The notes under the pieces were generated by a model. That model worked only from the letters and a program-made list of their open reading frames with translations, was not told where the DNA came from and did no database searches. The translations under genes and the position numbers were made by a program. This document shows positions 17,240-28,036 of a DNA stretch of 52,433 nt, piece by piece. Every line of letters starts with the position of its first letter. The stretch's first letter is position 1. The DNA comes from JBNKHH01 sp050290245 (GTDB lineage: Bacteria > Pseudomonadota > Alphaproteobacteria > Rhodobacterales > Rhodobacteraceae): NCBI GenBank assembly GCA_050290245.1, contig JBNKHH010000025.1, forward strand, positions 1 to 52,433. The letters run 5' to 3'.

Positions 17240-17967
17240 TCGGTCTCCAAAGGTGCGCGCCGATAGTGATAGTTGGTTGCGACGGACATGCCCAGCTTGT
17301 CGTAAAGGCCGTTCGCAGGACCATTCGCGCGGGTGACGGCAAGGGCAAGCCAGGACGCGCCAATGTCGACGGCCCAGTTCGCCGCGCCCTTCATGATCGT
17401 CTCCGCCACGCCCTTGCGCCGCTGAGAGGACGCGACTTCGAGCGCGTGCAGCATGGCGACGCCGTTGTGCACGGCGATAAATGCGGTTCCGCCCGGCGTG
17501 TCACTCCGGCGGCCGAGGATGGAAACCTTTGGCACCGAGACACGTTCCATCACGGCAATACGGCCTGGTCCGACGCCGCCCTCGGCCCAAAGTTCGCGCT
17601 GGATTGCAAGGACGGGCCAGGTCGGGATCGCGAGAGTCATCGGAAGGTCTTCGGCGATGTCTTCAGCGCGGACGAGATACATGTTGACCGGGTCGACGAT
17701 GGTATAGCCGCGCGTTTCAAGCCACCGGTCCAATTCCTGATCCTGGGGTCGAACCATGAAAAGCGGGTGCTGGCCGAGCGCTCGCATCCCGGCTTCCGCT
17801 GTTGCCAAATCAGTCTCTGTTACAGGTGAATTGGCCGTTGCCGCCGAGACACGTTGACCGCCGCCCACGCCTTCGCGCAGGGTCCAGGGTCCGGCCTGGA
17901 TACAGCGCGCCGGGGCCCATGTTGCGTCCAGAACTTCGAACAGGTCGTCGGCAGTCGGCTGCGTCAC
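17236..17967 (-). CDS. GNAT-family N-acetyltransferase
   Basis: A 243-residue protein whose C-terminal half carries the GNAT core: strand MLHALEVASSQRRKGVAETI has the acetyl-CoA pyrophosphate-binding Q/RxxGxA signature (about residues 186-195), and GLYDKLGM near the end is the usual last helix with the Tyr. The N-terminal 100 residues are less typical. Acetyl-CoA-dependent transfer to an amine is expected; the substrate is unknown. It overlaps both the OmpA-family gene downstream and the MoCF-domain gene upstream by four bases, so the three are co-translated. Confidence 0.85.
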   Translation of the reverse strand: MTQPTADDLFEVLDATWAPARCIQAGPWTLREGVGGGQRVSAATANSPVTETDLATAEAGMRALGQHPLFMVRPQDQELDRWLETRGYTIVDPVNMYLVRAEDIAEDLPMTLAIPTWPVLAIQRELWAEGGVGPGRIAVMERVSVPKVSILGRRSDTPGGTAFIAVHNGVAMLHALEVASSQRRKGVAETIMKGAANWAVDIGASWLALAVTRANGPANGLYDKLGMSVATNYHYRRAPLETE

Positions 17968-18695
17968 GATGCTGCCTCATCGCAAAGGGCGCGCACATCG
18001 CTTTCAGCTTTGGCCAGTTGGTCCGCGTCGGTGCCCCGGACGACGATGTTGGTGCCATAGCGCCCGTCTTTTTGGAACGGATAGGAACCGATGCTGAGGT
18101 CGGCGTACCGTTTGGCGAGTTCAGCCAGGGCACCGGCGATCTGGCCTTCGCCGCGGTCGATGCGGATCGAGACGGATTGCAGAGGCGCGCCGCCCGTCAG
18201 GGTCGGGAGGATGCTTGCCACCATCGCGGTAAAGACCGAGGGCACGCCGGCCATGACGTGGACGTTGCCGATGGTAAAGCCCGGCGCGACCGACACGGGG
18301 TTGTCGATCAGAGTCGCCCCCTCCGGGATCCGGGCCATGCGCTTGCGGGCGTCGTTGAAATCCATGCCTTGCCGATCGTAGTGGGCCTGCAGCAAATCGC
18401 GGGCGTCGTCGCGGATGTCGATCCCGACGCCCATTGCATGGGCGATACAGTCGGCGGTGATATCGTCGTGAGTCGGGCCGATTCCGCCCGAGGTGAAGAC
18501 GTGCGTGTAGACCTTTGACAGAGCCTGTACGGCCGAGACAATGGCGTCTCGGTCGTCCGAGACGACGCGCACCTCTTTCAAGTCGATGCCGATCTCGGTC
18601 AGTTTGCCTGCCAGGTAGTGCATATTGGCGTCGCGGGTCCGGCCCGAGAGGATCTCGTCCCCAATCACAAGCATGGCCGCCGTGGGATTTGTCAT
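17964..18695 (-). CDS. CinA-like / MoCF (molybdopterin-binding fold) domain protein
   Basis: A 243-residue protein with the MoaB/MogA/CinA N-terminal fold: AMLVIGDEILSGRTRDAN at the start and HVFTSGGIGPTHDDITADCI around residue 70, the GGxGPTxDD signature. It lacks the C-terminal nicotinamide-nucleotide amidase domain of full-length CinA, so it is a stand-alone MoCF protein of the kind in several alphaproteobacteria. In the family this fold binds molybdopterin or hydrolyses ADP-ribose; which applies here is open. The ATG at 18695 is chosen because all upstream sequence in this frame runs antisense to sfsA. It is first in the operon and divergent from sfsA, with only 45 nt between starts. Confidence 0.85.
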   Translation of the reverse strand: MTNPTAAMLVIGDEILSGRTRDANMHYLAGKLTEIGIDLKEVRVVSDDRDAIVSAVQALSKVYTHVFTSGGIGPTHDDITADCIAHAMGVGIDIRDDARDLLQAHYDRQGMDFNDARKRMARIPEGATLIDNPVSVAPGFTIGNVHVMAGVPSVFTAMVASILPTLTGGAPLQSVSIRIDRGEGQIAGALAELAKRYADLSIGSYPFQKDGRYGTNIVVRGTDADQLAKAESDVRALCDEAAS

Positions 18696-18740
18696 GGCTG
18701 TTTCTTGCCCCCTTTGTCCAAGGGGTATAGGCCCCGGATC

Positions 18741-19448
18741 ATGCGCTTTCAAACGCCTTTGGTGCCTGCCCGTCTGATCCGCCGGTACAAACGGTTTCTG
18801 GCCGATGCCGTGCTTGAGTCGGACGGGCGCGAGGTCGTGGCCCATTGCCCAAATCCCGGGGCGATGCTGGGGCTGGCCGACGAGGGGATGCGGATTTGGC
18901 TGGAGCCGAATGACGATCCCAGGAAGAAGCTGAAATTCGGGTGGCGGTTGGTCGAGCTTCCTGGCGGCCAGTGGGCTGGGATTGACACCGCAGTGCCGAA
19001 CAAAGTGGTTCGCGAGGCGCTGTCGGCGCGGGCGGTCGAGGGTCTTGCGGATTATGGAACCGTGCGCCCGGAAGTGAAGTACGGCAAGTCCAGCCGGATT
19101 GATTTTCTTTTGACCGAGCCGGGTTTGGCAGATGCCTATGTCGAGGTCAAAAACGTCCATTTGCGCCGGAATAGTGACTTGGCGGAGTTTCCCGACTGTG
19201 TGACCGAGCGTGGTGCCAAGCATCTGGTTGAGCTGTCGGACATGGTGGCCGAGGGGCACAGGGCGGTGATGTTGTATCTTGTCCAGCGCACCGATTGCGC
19301 CCGTTTCGATCTGGCCCGCGACCTTGATCCGGGGTACGCCGCCGCCTTTGACTTGGCGCGGGAGGCGGGTGTGGAGGTGATTTGCGTTGGAACGCGGATC
19401 GACACCCACGGCGTCGAGATCGCGGGAACCCTGCCTGTCGAGGCGTGA
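18741..19448 (+). CDS. sfsA: SfsA-family protein (sugar fermentation stimulation protein homologue)
   Basis: A 235-residue protein of typical SfsA length. Recognisable parts are VPARLIRRYKRFLADAVLE, VVAHCPNPGAMLGL, YGKSSRIDFLL, AYVEVKNVHLRR and FPDCVTERGAKHLVEL. The Asp in RIDFLL and the ExK in YVEVKN form a PD-(D/E)xK nuclease-like core. E. coli SfsA was first described as stimulating maltose metabolism and binding DNA; the biochemical role is still unclear. The start is the ATG at 18741, close to the divergent MoCF gene, with a weak ribosome site. It is followed by map with 67 nt between them. Confidence 0.92.
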   Translation: MRFQTPLVPARLIRRYKRFLADAVLESDGREVVAHCPNPGAMLGLADEGMRIWLEPNDDPRKKLKFGWRLVELPGGQWAGIDTAVPNKVVREALSARAVEGLADYGTVRPEVKYGKSSRIDFLLTEPGLADAYVEVKNVHLRRNSDLAEFPDCVTERGAKHLVELSDMVAEGHRAVMLYLVQRTDCARFDLARDLDPGYAAAFDLAREAGVEVICVGTRIDTHGVEIAGTLPVEA

Positions 19449-19515
19449 CCACCGGTCGTCTGGTACTTTTCTGTCAATCGTCCTATATCCGGCTGGAAGA
19501 AAAGGAAGACTGTTC

Positions 19516-20328
19516 GTGGACAACCATGGCAAAGGCCGCCTGACCAAAGACGGCATTCGCATTTACGATCCTTCGGATTTCGCCGGAATGCATCGGGCGG
19601 GAGAGCTTGCTGCGCGCATTCTAGATGAGATTGCGGGGATGATCGTGCCCGGCGTGTCAACTGCCGAGATCGATGCCGAGATCGAGCGCAAAGTCAACGA
19701 AGCCGGGGCGACCAGCGCCACGATCGGTTACAAAGGGTATCAGCACGCGAGCTGCATTAGCATGAACCACGTGGTCTGCCACGGCATTCCGGGTGAGAAA
19801 AAGCTTAAGGACGGCGATATCCTGAACGTCGACGTCACGGTAATCGTCGATGGCTGGTTTGGCGATACTAGCCGGATGTACGTCGCCGGGAAGCTGAGCC
19901 GAAAGGCCGAACGCCTAATCCAGGTGACCCATGACGCCCTGTTCAAGGGGATCGAGGCGGTCAAGCCGGGGAATACCTTTGGTGACATCGGCTTTGCCAT
20001 CCAGGCCTATGTCGAAGCGCATCGCATGAGCGTCGTGCGAGATTTCTGTGGCCACGGGCTAGGCCGCGTGTTCCACGCACCGCCGAACGTTCTGCACTAT
20101 GGTCGCCGCGGCACCGGCGCCGTTCTGGAACCCGGCATGTTCTTTACCATCGAGCCGATGGTGAACCTGGGGCGTCCGGAAACAAAGGTACTGGCCGACG
20201 AATGGACGGCCGTGACGCGGGACAAGTCCCTGTCCGCGCAATTCGAACATTCGATTGGCGTCACCGAAGAGGGTTGCGAGATCTTTACCCTGTCTCCGGC
20301 GGGCAAGTTCCACCCGACCTGGGGCTAG
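19516..20328 (+). CDS. map: Type I methionine aminopeptidase
   Basis: A 270-residue metalloenzyme that removes the initiator methionine from nascent proteins after deformylation. All five metal ligands are visible: two Asp in ILNVDVTVIVDGWFGDTSRMY-type sequence, His in DFCGHGLGRVFH, Glu in FFTIEPMVN and Glu in FEHSIGVTEEG. The first catalytic His is in HASCISMNHVVCHG. The start is probably the GTG at 19516, preceded by AAAGGAAG at 7 nt; the next in-frame candidates would truncate the N-terminal helix. The stop shares a CTAG with the convergent cupin gene. The deformylases that act before it are at 44927-46427. Confidence 0.96.
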   Translation: MDNHGKGRLTKDGIRIYDPSDFAGMHRAGELAARILDEIAGMIVPGVSTAEIDAEIERKVNEAGATSATIGYKGYQHASCISMNHVVCHGIPGEKKLKDGDILNVDVTVIVDGWFGDTSRMYVAGKLSRKAERLIQVTHDALFKGIEAVKPGNTFGDIGFAIQAYVEAHRMSVVRDFCGHGLGRVFHAPPNVLHYGRRGTGAVLEPGMFFTIEPMVNLGRPETKVLADEWTAVTRDKSLSAQFEHSIGVTEEGCEIFTLSPAGKFHPTWG

Positions 20329-20660
20329 GTTCTGAGCGGGTACCTGTCGGGCTCGTCGAAGACGTCCATCAGAAGGCTGCCTGCCTTCAGTCGGGCGGAA
20401 TGCGGCGTTCCGGCCGGAATATCCCAGGCGTCACCCGGGCGGTAGACCTTGGTATCGCCGTCGATGGTGATTTCAATCTCGCCCTTGAAAATTGTGCCCC
20501 ATTGGGGTCCGTGGCTGTGCTCGGGCAGATCGAAATCCTTGAGAATCGTAAAATAGACGACCAGCGCATCGTCACTTCGGACGGCATTCGTGCGCACGAC
20601 GTCGTCGGGGAATGGCACGTCGAGGCTGGGAAGTGCGGTCATGAAATCCGGATATGACAT
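20325..20660 (-). CDS. Small cupin-domain protein
   Basis: A 111-residue single-domain cupin. The first motif is seen in DLPEHSHGPQWGTIFKGEIE (His-x-His and Gly-x-Glu spacing) and the second in YRPGDAWDIPAGTPHSARL (PGDxxxxPxGxxH). Two His, one Gln/Glu and the last His would bind a metal. The family holds enzymes and sugar- or stress-related binding proteins, so no reaction can be assigned. AGGGAGA lies 6 nt before the ATG. The end overlaps map tail-to-tail on CTAG. Confidence 0.88.
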   Translation of the reverse strand: MSYPDFMTALPSLDVPFPDDVVRTNAVRSDDALVVYFTILKDFDLPEHSHGPQWGTIFKGEIEITIDGDTKVYRPGDAWDIPAGTPHSARLKAGSLLMDVFDEPDRYPLRT

Positions 20661-20706
20661 GGTGGTCTCCCTGGCTGTATGCCGCGAAGACCTTATCGCA
20701 GACGCT

Positions 20707-21594
20707 TCAGCTTAGATACTGGTTGAACCAGCCAATGGTCCGGTCCCAGGCGAGGTTCGCCGCCGCTTCGTCATAGCGCGGGGTCGAGTCGTTGTGGAAT
20801 CCGTGGTTTACGCCCTCGTAGATGTGCGCCTCGTATGTCTTGCCGTTGGCCTTGAGCGCGGCTTCGTAATCCGGCCAGCCTGCGTTGACGCGCTCGTCCA
20901 GCCCGGCGTATTGGAGCAGAAGCGGTGCCTGGATCTTGGGCACGTCCTCGGTCGAGGCCTGACGGCCGTAAAACGGCACGCTAGCAGCCATTTCGGGAAA
21001 GGCAACGGCAAGCGCATTGCAGACGCCGCCGCCATAACAAAAGCCGACAGCGCCGCATTTCCCCGTGGAATCGTCACGATTCAGGAGGTGATCGAAACCG
21101 TTGAAAAAGTCGTTCATCAGCTGTTCACGGTCGACGGTGCGCTGAAGTTCGCGCCCTTCGGCGTCGTTGCCGGGATAGCCGCCAACCGAGGTGAGACCGT
21201 CAGGCGCCAAGGCCATGAAACCGGCCTTGGCAACCCGCCTTGCCACATCCTTGATGTAAGGGTTAAGCCCCCGGTTTTCGTGTACCACAAGAACGGCAGG
21301 CAGTCTTGCCGGCGCATTTGCCGGTTTGACCAGGTAGCCGCGCACGTCGCCGGTGCCGCCGGGAGAGGCGTATTCGATGTATTGCGGTACGATATCGGGG
21401 TCGTTGAAAGAGACTTGTTCAGCCAGAGCGTAATTCGGGCTGAGCATCCCGAGAAGCGCCGACGTGGTCAGCCCGCCGACGGCAAATTTTCCTGCGCGAT
21501 CCAGGAACTCGCGCTTGGTGATCTTTCCGTGTGCGTAATAGTCGTAGAGGTCCAAAAGCTCCTGATCAAAGTCCTTTGCAGTCATTCGGGTCAT
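20707..21594 (-). CDS. Dienelactone hydrolase family protein with Tat-like N-terminus
   Basis: A 295-residue alpha/beta hydrolase. The nucleophile is Cys in AVGFCYGGGVC, as in dienelactone hydrolase. The catalytic Asp is probably in LQYAGLDERVNAGW and the His in NHGFHNDS. Residues about 25-60 (KITKREFLDRAGKFAVGG then a hydrophobic run ending in PNYALA) resemble a Tat signal with a single Arg, so export to the periplasm is possible. The start at 21594 has AGGAGG at 8 nt; an earlier in-frame ATG would add non-family sequence. Members of this subgroup (YghX-like) have no settled substrate. It is divergent from the xdh operon. Confidence 0.88.
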   Translation of the reverse strand: MTRMTAKDFDQELLDLYDYYAHGKITKREFLDRAGKFAVGGLTTSALLGMLSPNYALAEQVSFNDPDIVPQYIEYASPGGTGDVRGYLVKPANAPARLPAVLVVHENRGLNPYIKDVARRVAKAGFMALAPDGLTSVGGYPGNDAEGRELQRTVDREQLMNDFFNGFDHLLNRDDSTGKCGAVGFCYGGGVCNALAVAFPEMAASVPFYGRQASTEDVPKIQAPLLLQYAGLDERVNAGWPDYEAALKANGKTYEAHIYEGVNHGFHNDSTPRYDEAAANLAWDRTIGWFNQYLS

Positions 21595-21810
21595 TGCAGA
21601 CTCCTCCTGTCGGCACCGAAATGTGCCCGATCTTGATCCTTTGCCGAAAACCGAAAACAGCAAACTCACAAGGCCGTGATTTTCACAGGGGGCTTGCCAA
21701 GTGGCGATTTCCGCGCTTTCATCTGTATCCGGTTCATGGGCGCGCGCTCTCTACGCCGCATCGACGGCGCGCACCGGCCCTGACATCTGGGTAAGGCGGC
21801 GGGACTTTTC

Positions 21811-23177
21811 ATGAAGGTCAAGTTTTCTCTGAACGGGGAAACTGTCGAGGTTGACGCGCCGCCGACGCGGACTCTGTTGGACTGGCTGCGCGAGGATCGC
21901 AGGCTGACAGGCACCAAGGAGGGGTGCAACGAGGGAGATTGCGGGGCCTGCACGGTGATGGTCACTGAACAGGGTGAAGACGGCGAAAACGATGTGAAAG
22001 CGCTGAATGCCTGCATCCTGTTTTTGCCCCAGTTGCACGGAAAGGCAGTTCGAACGGTCGAGGGGTTGAGTGGCCCCGATGGCGTGCTGCACCCGGTGCA
22101 ACAGGCGATGGTCGATCACCATGGCAGTCAGTGCGGGTTCTGTACGCCCGGATTTGCCATGTCGATGGCGACGGCCCATACGGTGGGGCGGACGGATCAC
22201 AACGACGTTCTGGCCGGCAACCTGTGCCGGTGCACCGGCTATGCGCCGATCGTGCGCGCCGCAGAGGCCGCAGAAGGGTCTGTCGTGCCTGACTGGGTGC
22301 GGGATGACGCGCCTGACGTCGAAAGCGTTGGCTATGCGCCGGAAAGCGTGGACGAGCTTGCCGCCTGGTACGCGGCTCACCCGGATGCCACGCTGGTTGC
22401 GGGTGCAACCGACGTCGGGCTTTGGGTCACGAAGGGGCTGCGCGAGCTTGGTGAGGTTGCCTTCCTGAACCGGTGCCGCGACTTGCAAAAGATCGAGTTG
22501 GGTAGCGATGGCATTCGGATCGGCGCCGGGGTCACGATGGCGCGGCTCTTGCCGGTTCTGAAGACGCACCATCCGTCCTATGCGGAAATGGTGCGCCGTT
22601 ATGGATCGGAACAGGTACGCCAGGCGGCGACGATTGGAGGCAATGTTGCGAATGGCTCGCCGATCGGGGACAATCCGCCGGCGTTGATCGCCCTGGGCGC
22701 CACTTTGCATCTGCGAAAGGGCGACGCCCGGCGGGATATGCCGGTCGAGGAGTTCTTCCTGGAGTATGGCAAACAGGATCGCGCACCTGGCGAGTTTGTC
22801 GAGGCGGTGACGGTGCCCAAAAGCGCGCCGGCGCTCAGGTGCTACAAACTGTCCAAACGTTTCGACCAGGACATTTCGGCGGTTTGCGGATGTTTCAATG
22901 TGGTGGTGGAGGACGGCGTCGTTGCCGAAGCCCGGATCGCCTTTGGCGGCATGGCGGGCGTGCCGAAACGCGCCTCGTCCGTCGAAGAAGGTCTGATCGG
23001 CCAGCCGTGGACCATTGCGACAGCAGAGGCCGTCTTGCCCAGGTTTAGTGACGATTTCACACCTCTCAGCGATATGCGGGCCAGCGCCGACTATCGCCTC
23101 AAGGCTGCCGAAGCCTTGTTGGTGCGCTACGTCCACGACCTGGCAGGCAGCCCCGTCAGCGTCTTGGAGGTGCGGCC

Positions 23178-23181
<4 letters not shown>
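21811..23181 (+). CDS. xdhA: Xanthine dehydrogenase, Fe-S and FAD subunit
   Basis: A 456-residue subunit that takes electrons from the molybdenum site to NAD+. The N-terminal 2Fe-2S ferredoxin domain has GCNEGDCGACTV, followed by the second 2Fe-2S domain with CGFCTPGF and NLCRCTGY. From about residue 180 on comes the FAD-binding domain with LVAGATDVGLWVT and ATIGGNVANGSPIGDNPP. This layout is the Rhodobacter XdhA type. It begins a long operon: xdhB overlaps by four bases, xdhC follows, and purine transporter genes come next. The purine product urate presumably goes on to allantoin catabolism encoded elsewhere. Confidence 0.97.
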
Positions 23182-25516
<2,335 letters not shown>

Positions 25517-25520
<4 letters not shown>

Positions 25521-26470
25521 GCTTTTCCCGCGACCGCATCGCTGCACTGGCCGCTGAAGGGCCGGTTGTGCGCGTTGTCGTGGCTGAAACACGGGGTTCC
25601 GTGCCGCGCGAGGTCGGGGCAGAAATGCTGGTCGGCGCGACGAATGTTGAGGGAACGATCGGTGGCGGGAAGCTGGAGCACGAGGCCATCGCGCGGGCGC
25701 GCGCAGTTCGCAAGGGAGGCGTTGATCGGCTTGACCGGATCCCGCTTGGCCCTGGCGTGGGCCAGTGTTGTGGAGGGGCCGTGACCCTGTTGACCGAGAT
25801 CTGGGATCTGGATCGGGTCTGGGATTTAGGTGGCGAGATCGTTGCGCGTGCGCTTCCCGGACGAGATGGGCCGGTGCCGTTGGCTGTTGAGCGCTGTCTT
25901 GCTCAGGCAAGGGGAGAGGGTGTCCGGCCGTCGCCGGGGATTGTCGATGGGTGGATGATCGAACCGGTCTTGCGGCCGACGCGCCAGATCTGGGTCTGGG
26001 GCGCGGGGCATGTCGGGCGTGCCATCGTTGATGTGCTGGCGCCGTTGCCGGACGTTTCGATCACTTGGGCGGACAGCGGTGCGGAGCGTTTTCCGGGCAA
26101 TGTCCGGGAAGATGTTCAAACCCTGATTGCGGCAAATCCTGCTGACTTAGTGACGCTTTCCGGGCCCGGAGCCGAACATCTGGTTCTGACCTATTCGCAT
26201 GCGTTGGATCTTGAAATATGCCACCGCATCCTGTCGCGGCCTTTCCGGTCGCTGGGACTGATCGGATCCAAAACCAAGTGGGCAAGGTTTCGCGGCCGGT
26301 TGTCGGCGCTTGGACATGGTGATGCCCAAATATCGCGCATTGCCTGTCCAATAGGCGATCCGAGCCTCGGAAAGCACCCGCAGGCGATTGCCTTGGGCAT
26401 TGCGACGGGCATACTGAAGTCTGGGACAGGGGGGATAACAATGAGCCAAGATCGCGGAGCGAGCGCGTGA
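25517..26470 (+). CDS. xdhC: Xanthine dehydrogenase maturation protein XdhC
   Basis: A 317-residue chaperone that binds the molybdenum cofactor, protects it and hands it to XdhB after sulfuration. The XdhC/CoxI family motifs are seen: ETRGSVPREVGAEMLV, EGTIGGGKLEHEAI, LGPGVGQCCGGAV in the N-terminal domain, and a Rossmann motif WVWGAGHVGRAI with LGLIGSKTKWARF in the C-terminal domain. The CC pair is conserved in the family and is thought to take part in cofactor binding. The ATG at 25517 overlaps the xdhB stop. The gene ends in a GTGA overlap with the transporter ATPase gene. Confidence 0.95.
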
Positions 26471-27987
26471 GCGGTGCGCCTCTTTTGGAGGTTCGGGGCC
26501 TGCGCAAGGCCTATCCGGGTGTTGTCGCCAATGATGACGTGTCGTTTTCTGTCGGCGCGGGTGAGGTTCACGCGCTGTTGGGTGAAAACGGTGCCGGGAA
26601 ATCGACTTTGGTGAAGATGGTGTATGGTTTGGTTCGGCCGGACCATGGGACGATGGCTTTTGGCGGCACGCCCTATGCTCCCGCGAGCCCACACGAGGCC
26701 CGGCGCACTGGAATTGCCATGGTTTTCCAACACTTCAGCCTGTTCGAGGCCCTGGACGTGGCGGAGAATGTCGCCTTGGGCATGGAGAACCCGCCTCCGA
26801 TGCGGGAACTGGCCAGGAACATTCGCGAAGTGAGCGAGACCTATGGGCTGCCTCTTGACCCCGATCGGCTGGTGGGTGACCTGTCTGCGGGCGAGCGGCA
26901 GCGTGTCGAGATCATTCGCTGCCTGTTGCAGGACCCGAAGCTGTTGATCATGGACGAGCCGACCAGCGTACTGACTCCACAGGAGGTCGATATCCTGTTC
27001 GAGACGCTGCGAAAGTTGCAGTCCGAGGGGACGTCGATCCTTTATATCAGTCACAAACTCGAGGAAATTCGCTCTCTTTGTCAGGGAGCGACCGTCCTGC
27101 GGCTGGGCAAAGTCGTCGGGTCTTGTGACCCGCGCGAGAAGACAGCGCGCGAGTTGGCCGAGATGATGGTCGGAACGGAACTGAAGACACCGGTGGTCGC
27201 GGGGCACGCGCTTGGGGACGTATCCTTGAAGGTGTCGAAGCTTTCGGTGGCCTCGCCCGCCGAGTTCGGGACGTCTTTGAAGAACATCGAGATCGAGGTC
27301 AGGGCCGGGGAAGTTCTGGGCATCGGCGGTGTTGCCGGGAACGGGCAGGACGAATTGCTTGCAGCGTTGTCGGGCGAACTCCTGACGGCGCCAGAGGCAG
27401 TCGCTCTGAAAGGGCAGCCGATCGGGAACCTCGGGCCGAACGCGCGACGAAAACTTGGTCTTCTGGCAGCGCCGGAAGAACGATTGGGGCACGCGGCCGC
27501 GCCTGACATGAGCCTGACGGAAAATGGTGTTTTGTCGGCCTCGGTGCGGATGAACCTGGTGGCGAACGGGTTCGTCGATTGGAACACAGCCAGGAACTAC
27601 GCCAAAGAAGTCATCAAGGCTTTTGACGTGCGCACACCGGGGACCGAGAACGCGGCGCGGTCGCTGTCGGGCGGCAACTTGCAGAAGTTCGTGATCGGGC
27701 GCGAAATCATGCAGCAGCCCGATGTTCTGGTGGTGAATCAGCCGACCTGGGGCGTGGACGCGAGCGCGGCAGCGTCAATCCGGCAAGCCTTGCTGGACCT
27801 TGCGGCGGGCGGCGCGGCGGTCATCGTGATCAGCCAGGACCTGGACGAGTTGATGGAGGTCGCCGGGAGGTTCGCGGCGCTGAACGAGGGGCGGCTGAGC
27901 GCTCCGAGATCGACGCAGGGGCTGACCATCGACGAGATCGGTCTGATGATGGGTGGGGCCCATGGCATGGAGGTGGCGCATGTTTAG
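26467..27987 (+). CDS. Bmp-type (nucleoside/purine) ABC transporter ATPase
   Basis: A 506-residue duplicated ATPase of the ribose/nucleoside importer type. The first domain has GENGAGKST (Walker A), DLSAGERQRVEI (signature) and LLIMDEPTSVLT (Walker B). The second has a degenerate Walker A (GVAGNGQDELL), LSGGNLQKFVIGREI (signature) and VLVVNQPTWGVD in place of a canonical Walker B. Relatives (YufO/RnsB, NupA) power uptake of purine and pyrimidine nucleosides with a Bmp lipoprotein. Starting on a GTG overlapping the xdhC stop, it links the transporter directly to xanthine dehydrogenase, which suggests that purine bases or nucleosides are the substrate. Confidence 0.95.
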   Translation: MSGAPLLEVRGLRKAYPGVVANDDVSFSVGAGEVHALLGENGAGKSTLVKMVYGLVRPDHGTMAFGGTPYAPASPHEARRTGIAMVFQHFSLFEALDVAENVALGMENPPPMRELARNIREVSETYGLPLDPDRLVGDLSAGERQRVEIIRCLLQDPKLLIMDEPTSVLTPQEVDILFETLRKLQSEGTSILYISHKLEEIRSLCQGATVLRLGKVVGSCDPREKTARELAEMMVGTELKTPVVAGHALGDVSLKVSKLSVASPAEFGTSLKNIEIEVRAGEVLGIGGVAGNGQDELLAALSGELLTAPEAVALKGQPIGNLGPNARRKLGLLAAPEERLGHAAAPDMSLTENGVLSASVRMNLVANGFVDWNTARNYAKEVIKAFDVRTPGTENAARSLSGGNLQKFVIGREIMQQPDVLVVNQPTWGVDASAAASIRQALLDLAAGGAAVIVISQDLDELMEVAGRFAALNEGRLSAPRSTQGLTIDEIGLMMGGAHGMEVAHV

Positions 27988-28036
27988 GTCGGGTGCCATG
28001 CGTATTTGGAGCAAGATAGGGCAGGTGGCGGCATGA
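27980..28036 (+). CDS. Possible 18-codon ORF bridging ATPase and permease genes
   Basis: An ATG inside the last codons of the ATPase gene opens a frame of 18 residues (MFRSGAMRIWSKIGQVAA) whose TGA overlaps the permease ATG at 28033 by four bases. It may only be a bridge that keeps ribosomes on the message, or chance. No homology is claimed. Confidence 0.2.
   Translation: MFRSGAMRIWSKIGQVAA

Noticed and set aside
17964..19562. A 532-codon reading of the MoCF-domain gene
   Set aside because: Everything upstream of 18695 in that frame is antisense to sfsA; the true N-terminus is the conserved AMLVIGDEILSG segment.
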